Assembly (NCBI GenBank): GCA_002353825.1
Contig: DEKJ01000017.1
Coordinates: 14,287 to 78,286 of the forward strand
DNA from: Prevotella sp. UBA2725
Lineage (GTDB): Bacteria > Bacteroidota > Bacteroidia > Bacteroidales > Bacteroidaceae
Direction: 5' to 3'
DNA: 64,000 nt
The translations under genes and the position numbers were made by a program. This document shows, in pieces, positions 16,638-24,805 of the stretch. The notes beneath the pieces were generated by a model. The model made no database searches, was not told the DNA's origin, and saw only the letters and a program-made list of their open reading frames with translations. How positions within the stretch are numbered: position 1 is the stretch's first letter; each line of letters opens with the position of its first letter.

Positions 16638-18391
16638 CTCATCTCTTTTTCATCAAGCTCATCTTTAATTTCCGGCAAACGCTTACTCTTCTCCGTGAGG
16701 TCCTCAACGGAGAGCGTACCACTGCAAAGGGCGGTCTCAATCTCTTTCTGCTCCCCCTCGAGGGCTTTGATGTCTTTCGTGAGCTGTTCAAACTCACGTT
16801 TCTCCTTGAACGACATGCGCTTACGCGTGTCGTGGTGATAGTCTTTCTTCTCCGTTTTTTCTTTTTTGACGGTGGCTTCATCTTTCTCCGACTTCAGCGC
16901 TTTCCATTCACGATACTGCGTGTAGTTGCCCGGGAAGTCTTTGATAACACCATTGCCTTGGAAAACAAGGAGATGGTCGACAACCTTATCCATGAAGTAA
17001 CGGTCGTGGCTCACCACGATGACGCAGCCGGGGAAATCCTGCAAGTATTCCTCCAAGACCTGCAGTGTCTGAATATCGAGGTCGTTCGTCGGCTCATCGA
17101 GCACGAGGAAGTTAGGATTCTTCATCAGCACCGTGCAGAGATAGAGCTTACGGCGCTCTCCCCCACTGAGCTTATAAACATAGTTCTGCTGCTGCTCGGG
17201 TGTGAACATGAAATAGTTGAGAAACTGCGAGGCAGTCATCTTCCGTCCACCACCCAGGTCGATATAATCGGCGATATCTGTAATGATGTCGATGACTTTC
17301 TGATTCTCATCAAACTTCAGTCCGTCCTGCGAGAAATAGCCGAACTTCACAGTCTCTCCGATATCGAACTTGCCACTGTCGGGTGGCACGATACCGAGAA
17401 GCATCTTAATGAACGTCGACTTTCCCGTACCGTTGTTTCCCACGATGCCCATCTTCTCGAAACGCGCGAAGTTGTAATAGAAGTTATCGAGGATAATTTT
17501 ATCGTGCCCCTCGGAGTCGGTGAACTTCTTCGAGACATACTGACACTCGAAGATCTTTGAACCGATATAGACATTGCTTGCCTTGAGTCGCATCTGCCGC
17601 TCCTCAATGCGCTGATGCGCCTTGTTCTGCAGTTCATAGAACGCCTCCTCACGGTACCGAGCCTTGTGGCTTCGAGCCTGAGGCGTGGAGCGCATCCACT
17701 CCAGTTCCTTACGGTAGAGGTTATTGGCACGGGCTATCTCCGCCCGACGGTTGTCCATACGCTCCTGCCGCTTCTCAAGATAATAACTGTAGTTGCCGCG
17801 ATAAGTATAGATCGTCTCATCGTCAAGCTCAAGGATGACATTGCACACATGGTCGAGGAAATAGCGGTCATGGGTCACCATGAGCAGCGTCAGTGTGGAG
17901 CGTGAGAGATAGTTCTCCAGCCACACGATCATCTCGAGGTCGAGGTGGTTCGTCGGCTCGTCGAGGATGAGGAAGTCAGGCTCTGTGATGAGCACATTAG
18001 CCAGTGCCACACGCTTCTGCTGACCACCGCTGAGCTCTTTCATCGGCTGCTGGAGGTCATCGATATGCAGCTGTGTGAGAATCTGCTTGGCTTTCAATAC
18101 CCGCTCAGGATCGCCATGATGATTGAAGCAGGCGTCGAGCACCGACTCCTCGGGCTCGAACTTCGGAGTCTGCTCCAGATAACCGATGCGAATATCATTG
18201 TGAAAAATAATGGAACCACTGTCGTAGCCCTCCTTTCCGGCAATGATCTCCAAGAGCGTGGACTTTCCCGTACCGTTCTTGGCGATGAGTCCAACCTTCT
18301 GACCCTCAGCCACTGAGAAGCTGATGTCATCGAAAAGGACCTGGGCTCCAAAACTCTTTGTTAAACCCTGAATATCTAAATATGGTGTCAT
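16610..18391 (-). CDS. ABC-F family ATP-binding protein
   Basis: A 593-residue soluble protein with two ABC ATPase domains and no membrane segments. Domain 1 has Walker A KNGTGKST near 36, LSGGQQKR near 120 and Walker B LILDEPTNHLD. Domain 2 has GNNGTGKST near 318, LSGGERRK near 408 and LVLDEPTNDLD. A charged linker (about 225-275, ERMDNRRAEIARANN and on) and a C-terminal lysine/glutamate-rich coiled coil (about 525-593) are typical of the Uup/YbiT/EttA translation-factor group, which act on the ribosome. Which member it is cannot be settled. It lies 6 bases after engB. Confidence 0.93.
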   Translation of the reverse strand: MTPYLDIQGLTKSFGAQVLFDDISFSVAEGQKVGLIAKNGTGKSTLLEIIAGKEGYDSGSIIFHNDIRIGYLEQTPKFEPEESVLDACFNHHGDPERVLKAKQILTQLHIDDLQQPMKELSGGQQKRVALANVLITEPDFLILDEPTNHLDLEMIVWLENYLSRSTLTLLMVTHDRYFLDHVCNVILELDDETIYTYRGNYSYYLEKRQERMDNRRAEIARANNLYRKELEWMRSTPQARSHKARYREEAFYELQNKAHQRIEERQMRLKASNVYIGSKIFECQYVSKKFTDSEGHDKIILDNFYYNFARFEKMGIVGNNGTGKSTFIKMLLGIVPPDSGKFDIGETVKFGYFSQDGLKFDENQKVIDIITDIADYIDLGGGRKMTASQFLNYFMFTPEQQQNYVYKLSGGERRKLYLCTVLMKNPNFLVLDEPTNDLDIQTLQVLEEYLQDFPGCVIVVSHDRYFMDKVVDHLLVFQGNGVIKDFPGNYTQYREWKALKSEKDEATVKKEKTEKKDYHHDTRKRMSFKEKREFEQLTKDIKALEGEQKEIETALCSGTLSVEDLTEKSKRLPEIKDELDEKEMRWLELSELE

Positions 18392-18397
18392 GTGTTG

Positions 18398-19000
18398 TTA
18401 TTCCTCAATATCGTTCAAAATCTTCCCGATATAATCGAGCACTTCTTCCTTGCCCGTCTTCTTGTCGGCTGATGTGATGAAATAAGGCGGAAGGCTCTCC
18501 CACGTGTCGAGGAGCGCATCCATCCATGCCTTGGCATTGGCGCGTGCCTTGCCTACGCTGAGCTTATCGGCTTTCGTGAAGACGATGGAGAATGGGATGT
18601 TGCTTGCTCCGAGCCAGTCGACGAACTCACGGTCGAGCTTCTGCTGCTCGTGGCGGATGTCAATGAGCACAAAGACATTGGCGAGCTCCTCACGCTGCAG
18701 GATATACGAGCGGATCATGCGGTCGAGCTTGTCGCGCTCCGTCTTCGAGCGCTTGGCATAGCCATAGCCCGGGAGGTCGACGAGATACCACTCACGGTTG
18801 ATGATGAAGTGGTTAATGAGCAACGTCTTGCCGGGTACGGCTGAGGTCTTGGCCAGACCCTTGTGGTTGCAAAGCATATTGATAAGGCTCGACTTTCCCA
18901 CATTGCTTCGTCCGATAAAAGCAAACTCCGGGCGATGGTCTTTCGGGCACATCGTCACTGTGGGCGAGGAAATGGTGTATTCGGCTGTCTTTATTTCCAT
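18398..19000 (-). CDS. engB: Ribosome biogenesis GTPase EngB/YsxC
   Basis: A 200-residue TRAFAC GTPase needed for large ribosomal subunit assembly. G1 is GRSNVGKSSL (31-40), G3 is DLPGYG (73-78), G4 is TKAD near 142, and G5 is SADKKTG near 177. Length is normal for the family. It is first of a leftward set with the ABC-F gene and the DUF5686 gene. A TATCTTTG -7 element lies 20 bases upstream, back to back with the ileS promoter. Confidence 0.96.
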   Translation of the reverse strand: MEIKTAEYTISSPTVTMCPKDHRPEFAFIGRSNVGKSSLINMLCNHKGLAKTSAVPGKTLLINHFIINREWYLVDLPGYGYAKRSKTERDKLDRMIRSYILQREELANVFVLIDIRHEQQKLDREFVDWLGASNIPFSIVFTKADKLSVGKARANAKAWMDALLDTWESLPPYFITSADKKTGKEEVLDYIGKILNDIEE

Positions 19001-19019
19001 GATTAAATGTTTTTACGTG

Positions 19020-19058
19020 CAAAGATAATGATTATCTATTATTTTTTTGCTAACTTTG
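19020..19058. promoter_or_regulatory. Divergent -7 elements for engB and ileS
   Basis: Minus strand TATCTTTG (19027-19020) faces engB; plus strand TAACTTTG (19051-19058) faces ileS. Neither has a clean TTTG -33 box. The ileS -7 element places transcription start after an upstream in-frame ATG at 19047, which therefore cannot be the start. Confidence 0.6.
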
Positions 19059-19097
19059 CGCCTAAATATTAAAATACAAGGTAAAAAGAAACATATT

Positions 19098-22000
19098 ATG
19101 GCTAAGAGATTTGCCGAGCACGACCGTCTTGACCTTACCAAGACCAACGATGAAGTGTTAGCAGAATGGGAGAAGAATGATATCTTCCACAAGAGCATTG
19201 ATGAACGTGAGGGTTGTCCTAAGTTCATTTTCTTTGAAGGTCCTCCTTCGGCCAACGGCCACCCCGGTATTCACCATGTGCTGGCCCGTTCCATCAAAGA
19301 TACATTCAACCGCTACAAGACCATGCAGGGCTTCCAGGTGAAGCGTAAGGCAGGTTGGGATACCCACGGACTGCCTGTGGAGATCAATGTAGAGAAGGAA
19401 CTGCATATCACGAAGAAGGATATCGGCACGAAGATTTCCGTTGAAGAATATAACCGTCACTGCCACGAGGATGTGCTCCGTTTCACGAAGGAGTGGGATG
19501 AGCTCACGAAGAAGATGGGCTATTTTGTCGACCTCGAGCATCCTTATGTGACTTTCCACAACAAATATATCGAGACACTGTGGTGGCTCCTCAAGCAGCT
19601 CTACAACAAGGGCCTGCTCTATAAGGGCTACACCATTCAGCCGTACTCCCCTGCCGATGGCACGGGTCTGAGCTCACACGAGCTGAACCAGCCGGGCTGC
19701 TACCGCGACGTGAAGGATACGACGGTAACGGCTCAGTTCCTCATCACCGACCCGCGTGAGGCTTGGACAAAATGGGGCAAGCCGATGTTCCTCGCATGGA
19801 CGACCACACCGTGGACTCTTCCTTCCAACGTAGCACTCTGCGTAGGACCGAAGATCGACTATGTGGTTGTGGAAACTTATAATCCTTACGATGGCGAGCC
19901 TATCACCGCTATCCTCGCAGAGAGCCGTCTGTCGGCTTATCTCGACCCCGCACAGGAGGTGAAGGAAGGCGACCTGCCTGCTTTCGATAAGGACAAGAAA
20001 GGCTGCGCCTGGAAGATCATTGACCGCATGAAGGGTACAGATCTCGTGGGCTTGCATTATCAGCAGCTCATGCCGTGGATCAAGCCTTGTGAGAAAGTGA
20101 GCCAGTATAGCCATAAGTTTGTCAACGACTATGCCGAGCAGCATCCCGAGAAGGTGTTCGCAAGCAAGGATGGCCGCGATAAGTTCGTGGAGATGGCTGA
20201 GGAAGCCTTCCGCGTTATCCCCGGCGACTACGTGACAACTGAGGATGGTACCGGTATCGTTCATATCGCTCCGACCTTCGGTGCTGATGATGCCAAGGTA
20301 GCAGCCGATGCTAAGATTCCTGCCCTTTATCTCATCTCCAAGCAGGGCGAGACCCGTCCTATGGTCGACCTTCAGGGTAAATACTATCTCCTCAGCGAGC
20401 TCGATGAGAACTTCGTTAAGCACTGTGTCGACGTGGAGGCTTACAAGCACCACGAGGGTAACTATGTGAAGAACGCATACGATCCTAAGTTCAACCCTGA
20501 TGGCGTATGGGACCGCAAGGCTTCAGAGAAGGCAGAGGACCTGAACATCGTCATCTGCATGGAGATGAAGCAGGAAGGTACTGCTTATAAGATTCAGAAG
20601 ATGGTGCACAACTATCCTCACTCCTGGCGTACCGACAAGCCGATCCTCTATTATCCCCTCGACAGTTGGTTCATCCGCGATACTGCGAAGAAAGAGGAGA
20701 TGGTTAAGCTCAACAAGACCATCCACTGGCAGCCGGAGAGTACGGGCACAGGCCGCTTTGGCAACTGGCTCGAGAACCTCAACGACTGGAACCTCTCCCG
20801 CTCACGCTTCTGGGGCACACCGTTGCCTATCTGGCGCGATGAGAACCGCCACGAGAAGTGCATCGGCTCTATCGAAGAGCTCTACAACGAGATCGAGAAG
20901 AGTGTGAAAGCCGGATTCATGAAGAGCAACCCCTTCAAGGACAAAGGTTTTGTTGTAGGCGACTTCAGTGAGGAGAACTATGATAAGATTGACCTCCACC
21001 GTCCTTATATCGACCGCATCATCCTCGTCAGCGACGAGGGCAAGCCGATGAAGCGTGAGAGCGACCTCATCGATGTGTGGTTCGATTCAGGCTCCATGCC
21101 TTACGCTCAGCTCCACTACCCGTTCGAGGGCGAGATTGCTCCCGAAGGTCTGAAAGCTACGGGCAAGAGTGAGGCTGAATATCGTGATGAGCTTGTACAC
21201 AGTACGTACACAGGCACCCCGGTGCCTCCCGCTTTCTTCCCCGCTGACTTCATCAACGAGGGTGTGGACCAGACACGTGGTTGGTTCTTCACGCTCCATG
21301 CTATCGCTACGATGGTCTTCGACTCTGTGGCCTTCAAGAACGTGATCTCTTCCGGTCTCGTGCTCGATGCCAAGGGCAACAAGATGAGTAAACACGTAGG
21401 CAACGTGACCGATCCGTTTGAGATGATCAACAAGTACGGTGCCGACCCCGTGCGTTTCTATATGCTCACCAACTCAGAGCCGTGGGACAACCTGAAGTTC
21501 GATCCCAATGGCGTGGATGAGTGCCGCCGTAAGTTCTTCGGCACATTATATAATACGTATAGTTTCTTCGCACTCTATGCCAACGTGGATAACTTCAATC
21601 CCGAGGCTGCACAGGTGCCGATGGAGAAGCGTACGGAGATTGACCGTTGGATCCTCTCTTGCCTGAACACGCTCGTCAAGGGTGTGCAAGCTGAGCTCGA
21701 TGGATATGATCCGACTCGCGCAGGCCGTCTCATCGATGCCTTCGTCAACGATGACCTCAGTAACTGGTATGTGCGTCTGAACCGCAAACGTTTCTGGGGT
21801 AAGGAGATGAGTGAGGACAAGCTCAGCGCTTATCAGACACTCTATACCTGCCTGATGACTGTGAGCAAGGTCCTCGCTCCGTTTGCTCCTTTCTTCGCTG
21901 ATCAGCTCTATCACGATCTCGGCGGCAAGCTCGAGAGTGTTCATCTCGACACCTTCCCGAAGGTCGATGAGTCTTTGATCGACGCTGACCTCGAGGCTCG

Positions 22001-22718
22001 CATGAAAGTGGCTCAGCAGATCACGTCTATGGTTCTCGCCCTCCGCCGTAAGGTGAACATCAAGGTACGTCAGCCGCTGGCTAAGATCATGATCCCGGCT
22101 GTCGACGATGAGCAGAAGAAGCACATTGAAGCCGTCGCTGACCTGATCAAGAATGAGGTCAATGTCAAGGAGCTCTCCTTCGTGGAAGACAGTGGCTTCC
22201 TCGTGAAGAAAGTGAAGTGTAACTTCCGCGTCATGGGTAAGAAGTTCGGCAAGCTCATGAAGGGTGTGGCTGCTAAGATGAACGGTCTGTCTCAGGACGA
22301 GATCTCTTCTCTTGAGAAGAACGGTTCTATCTCCTTCGATGTCGATGGCCAGCCTGTCACTGTAGAGGCTGCTGACGTAGAGATCATCTCTGAGGACATC
22401 CCCGGATGGCTCGTGAGCAACGAGGGCAACCTCACCGTGGCCCTTGAGGTAGAGCTGACACCGGAACTGAAGAAGGAAGGTACAGCGCGTGAGCTCATCA
22501 ACCGCATTCAGAACCTCCGTAAGGAGAGCGGTCTCGAGATCACTGACCGTATCAAGCTCACCGTGGCTCCTCACGAGGAGACCAATGCTGCTATCGAAGC
22601 ATTCGGCGACCTCATCAAGAGTCAGGTACTCGCCAACTCCATCACCGTTGCCGACAACGATGGCACAGAGGTGGACATGGACGAGTATAAGCTCAACATC
22701 AAAGTAGAGAAAGACTAA
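19098..22718 (+). CDS. ileS: Isoleucyl-tRNA synthetase with GIHH signature
   Basis: A 1206-residue class I synthetase that charges tRNA-Ile. The start is the ATG at 19098 (MAKRFAEHDRLDL), because the promoter lies downstream of an upstream ATG. The first signature, HIGH in most class I enzymes, here reads GIHH (residues 57-60) in GPPSANGHPGIHH; by alignment the first His and the Gly have changed places. The second signature is KMSKH (21381-21395). WDTHGLPVE, the editing domain (about 200-400), DQTRGWFFTL and a long C-terminal part without the zinc cysteines of type 1 enzymes point to the type 2, eukaryote-like IleRS. The gene leads the run ileS, dksA-like, lspA, DUF4296. Confidence 0.97.
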   Translation: MAKRFAEHDRLDLTKTNDEVLAEWEKNDIFHKSIDEREGCPKFIFFEGPPSANGHPGIHHVLARSIKDTFNRYKTMQGFQVKRKAGWDTHGLPVEINVEKELHITKKDIGTKISVEEYNRHCHEDVLRFTKEWDELTKKMGYFVDLEHPYVTFHNKYIETLWWLLKQLYNKGLLYKGYTIQPYSPADGTGLSSHELNQPGCYRDVKDTTVTAQFLITDPREAWTKWGKPMFLAWTTTPWTLPSNVALCVGPKIDYVVVETYNPYDGEPITAILAESRLSAYLDPAQEVKEGDLPAFDKDKKGCAWKIIDRMKGTDLVGLHYQQLMPWIKPCEKVSQYSHKFVNDYAEQHPEKVFASKDGRDKFVEMAEEAFRVIPGDYVTTEDGTGIVHIAPTFGADDAKVAADAKIPALYLISKQGETRPMVDLQGKYYLLSELDENFVKHCVDVEAYKHHEGNYVKNAYDPKFNPDGVWDRKASEKAEDLNIVICMEMKQEGTAYKIQKMVHNYPHSWRTDKPILYYPLDSWFIRDTAKKEEMVKLNKTIHWQPESTGTGRFGNWLENLNDWNLSRSRFWGTPLPIWRDENRHEKCIGSIEELYNEIEKSVKAGFMKSNPFKDKGFVVGDFSEENYDKIDLHRPYIDRIILVSDEGKPMKRESDLIDVWFDSGSMPYAQLHYPFEGEIAPEGLKATGKSEAEYRDELVHSTYTGTPVPPAFFPADFINEGVDQTRGWFFTLHAIATMVFDSVAFKNVISSGLVLDAKGNKMSKHVGNVTDPFEMINKYGADPVRFYMLTNSEPWDNLKFDPNGVDECRRKFFGTLYNTYSFFALYANVDNFNPEAAQVPMEKRTEIDRWILSCLNTLVKGVQAELDGYDPTRAGRLIDAFVNDDLSNWYVRLNRKRFWGKEMSEDKLSAYQTLYTCLMTVSKVLAPFAPFFADQLYHDLGGKLESVHLDTFPKVDESLIDADLEARMKVAQQITSMVLALRRKVNIKVRQPLAKIMIPAVDDEQKKHIEAVADLIKNEVNVKELSFVEDSGFLVKKVKCNFRVMGKKFGKLMKGVAAKMNGLSQDEISSLEKNGSISFDVDGQPVTVEAADVEIISEDIPGWLVSNEGNLTVALEVELTPELKKEGTARELINRIQNLRKESGLEITDRIKLTVAPHEETNAAIEAFGDLIKSQVLANSITVADNDGTEVDMDEYKLNIKVEKD

Positions 22719-22754
22719 TATTTCAGGATTAACATCTTATCATTTTAGATAGTC

Positions 22755-23132
22755 ATGCAAGTAAAGCGTTACTCTGACGAAGAGTTGGAAGAGTTCCGTG
22801 AGATTATCAATAAGAAGCTCAAGATTGCAAGGCAGAGCTACAACGATGCTATGCAGGAGTTGAGCAACAAGAGCAACAACACCGATGCTGACACCGCGCC
22901 GACCTACCACATTCTGGAGGAAGGCACGGAGGTCATCGAGCGTGAGAATCTCATTCAGAAAGCACAGCGCGAGTATAAGTTCATTCAGTCGCTCGAGGCT
23001 GCGCTCATCCGAATCAAGAATAAGACCTATGGCATTGACCGCATCACTGGGGAGCTCATCCCCAAGGAGCGGTTGCGCCTGGTGCCTCACGCCACGCTGA
23101 ATGTGTCGACCAAAAACGCACGAAAGAAGTGA
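22755..23132 (+). CDS. DksA/TraR-like protein lacking the zinc cysteines
   Basis: A 125-residue protein with an N-terminal helical hairpin (about 1-85) and the C-terminal signature YGIDRITGELIPKERLRLVPHA. In DksA/TraR this reads YGxCxxTGxxI...RLxxxP with four zinc-binding cysteines; here there is no cysteine in the whole protein. DksA family members bind the RNA polymerase secondary channel. Binding here is inferred from the fold only. It lies 36 bases after ileS, and its TGA overlaps the GTG start of lspA. Confidence 0.85.
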   Translation: MQVKRYSDEELEEFREIINKKLKIARQSYNDAMQELSNKSNNTDADTAPTYHILEEGTEVIERENLIQKAQREYKFIQSLEAALIRIKNKTYGIDRITGELIPKERLRLVPHATLNVSTKNARKK

Positions 23133-23827
23133 AGAGAAAAGGACTGGTGGCGTGGGCAATCATCATCTTGATCCTTATCATCGATCAGGTGATAAAACTC
23201 CACGTCAAGACAACAATGACCCTCGGTGAGTCGATAAGAGTCACCGACTGGTTCTATATCACGTTCATAGAGAACAACGGAATGGCTTGGGGCATGACAT
23301 TTGTCAACAAGTTGTTCCTCAGCGTCTTGCGTATCGTGGCTGTGGCAGCTATTGGCTGGTTCATCTGGCAGGTAGTGAAGCAGAAAGGACGCATGATCTA
23401 TGTCGTATTTCTCTCCATGGTGCTGGCCGGAGCTGCGGGCAACATCATCGACTCGCTGTTCTATGGACTGTGCTTCACGGCTTCCACCCCTTATGCTGTT
23501 TCCTACAGCGTGCCGTTTGGTTCAGGCTATGCCGGCTTTCTGATGGGTAAGGTCGTGGATATGTTCTACTTCCCGATCATCCACACGACGTGGCCTGCAT
23601 GGGTGCCGTTGGTAGGTGGAGAGAGTTTCACGTTCTTCTCCCCGGTATTCAACTTTGCGGATGCCTCTATTACGACAGGCGTCATCTGCCTGTTACTCTT
23701 CTGCTCGAAGGATTTGTCGGTCATTGGCGAAACCATCAATATCGCCAGAGGGAAACAGAAGAAAACGGATATGTCTGAAAAGGATACTGACAAGGACAAT
23801 TCTGAGGAAGACAAGAAGAAAGAATAA
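23129..23827 (+). CDS. lspA: Prolipoprotein signal peptidase II
   Basis: A 232-residue integral membrane aspartyl protease that cleaves lipoprotein signal peptides before the lipidated cysteine. Four hydrophobic helices (about 7-25, 62-82, 90-107, 178-195) and the catalytic aspartates Asp108 (GNIIDSLFYG) and Asp178 (FNFADASI) are present. It starts with GTG in a four-base overlap with the DksA-like gene. It is longer than the about 160-residue E. coli enzyme, owing to an insert at about 113-165 and a highly charged Lys/Asp/Glu tail (about 207-232). The next gene encodes a predicted lipoprotein. Confidence 0.95.
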   Translation: MKRKGLVAWAIIILILIIDQVIKLHVKTTMTLGESIRVTDWFYITFIENNGMAWGMTFVNKLFLSVLRIVAVAAIGWFIWQVVKQKGRMIYVVFLSMVLAGAAGNIIDSLFYGLCFTASTPYAVSYSVPFGSGYAGFLMGKVVDMFYFPIIHTTWPAWVPLVGGESFTFFSPVFNFADASITTGVICLLLFCSKDLSVIGETINIARGKQKKTDMSEKDTDKDNSEEDKKKE

Positions 23828-23830
23828 ACC

Positions 23831-24691
23831 ATGCGTAAGACATTATTTTTCTTTATCGCTACATTCGTCGTAGCTTTCCTGACCGTGAGCTGCGACCACG
23901 ACAAGCATATCATCTCCTCTGGGGAGATGGAGGACATCCTCTACGACTACCATCTTGCTGATGCCATGGCACAGCAGGCCGATGGAGGATATGCCAAGAA
24001 TGCTGTTGCCTATCGAGCTGCGGTATTGAAAAAACATGATGTTTCGCAAAGCGATTTCGACTCTTCGATGGTCTACTACATGCGACACACTGATCAGCTA
24101 CACACCATGTATCAGCATATCTCCGACCGTATGCAGGAGGAAGCTGACAAACTGGGCGCTGGATCAACAGGTGGCGTGACGGCTCAGGGTGACTCTGCCG
24201 ATGTATGGAATGGAGAACGCTCATTTGTGCTGATTCCCAATGAGCCATTCAACCTTTATTCCTTCGATCTCAAGACTGATACGACCTTCCATAAAGGTGA
24301 CATTCTGCTTCTCAACTTTAAGTCTGACTTCATCTTCCAGGACGGTATGCGCGATGGTGTCGTGATGCTCGCGGTTACATTAGGTAACGATAGTGTTGCT
24401 TCTTCTGTAACACACATCTCTTCGTCCATGGCTTCGTCTGTGCAGATTGCAGACAACGACAGTCTTGGTATCAAGCAAATCCGTGGGTTCTTCTTCCTTG
24501 CGAAAAACAATGATGCTAACAGTTCGTCTACAACTCTCCAACTGATGAGCATCCACGATGTTCAGCTCATCCGTGTGCATCCGAAGAAGACGCCAGGGCA
24601 GCAGACGCCAATGACCCCACCGGGCGGAAGGATTCCTGTAGACCCCAATCTGCCTGACTCTGAGAGAATGAGACCACAGATGATGAGATAA
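23831..24691 (+). CDS. DUF4296 family lipoprotein
   Basis: A 286-residue predicted lipoprotein: hydrophobic signal 1-20 and lipobox LTVSC with Cys21. Residues about 30-110 fit DUF4296 (MEDILYDYHLADAMAQ, then YRAAVLKKHDVSQSDFDSSMVYY). A beta-rich domain follows (about 135-240). The C-terminus is proline-rich. The function is unknown. It lies 3 bases after lspA, whose product would process it. A REP-like palindrome follows the stop. Confidence 0.85.
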   Translation: MRKTLFFFIATFVVAFLTVSCDHDKHIISSGEMEDILYDYHLADAMAQQADGGYAKNAVAYRAAVLKKHDVSQSDFDSSMVYYMRHTDQLHTMYQHISDRMQEEADKLGAGSTGGVTAQGDSADVWNGERSFVLIPNEPFNLYSFDLKTDTTFHKGDILLLNFKSDFIFQDGMRDGVVMLAVTLGNDSVASSVTHISSSMASSVQIADNDSLGIKQIRGFFFLAKNNDANSSSTTLQLMSIHDVQLIRVHPKKTPGQQTPMTPPGGRIPVDPNLPDSERMRPQMMR

Positions 24692-24692
24692 A

Positions 24693-24732
24693 GCCTCTCC
24701 AAGCCTCCCCTAAAGGGGGAGGATGTTGATTA
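24693..24732 (-). repeat. REP-like palindrome R1
   Basis: Read on the minus strand it begins GTAATCAACATCC and has a C-rich/G-rich stem (CCTCCCC-TAAA-GGGGGAGG on the plus strand), then CTTGG. It belongs to the same family as R2-R4. It may also end transcription of the ileS run. Confidence 0.75.
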
Positions 24733-24805
24733 CTTTATCCAGCAATGGCAGACGACATTTAGATTAAAGTGATATTGTAATATTGAAACATGTAATAACA
24801 AGACT

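Noticed and set aside
18004..18351. Antibiotic-resistance ABC-F protein
   Set aside because: The ABC-F protein at 16610-18391 has the form of the housekeeping Uup/YbiT/EttA type, and nothing in the sequence marks a resistance subfamily.
19047..19097. Upstream in-frame start of ileS at 19047
   Set aside because: The -7 element lies at 19051-19058, so an mRNA cannot contain this ATG. The conserved protein starts at 19098.
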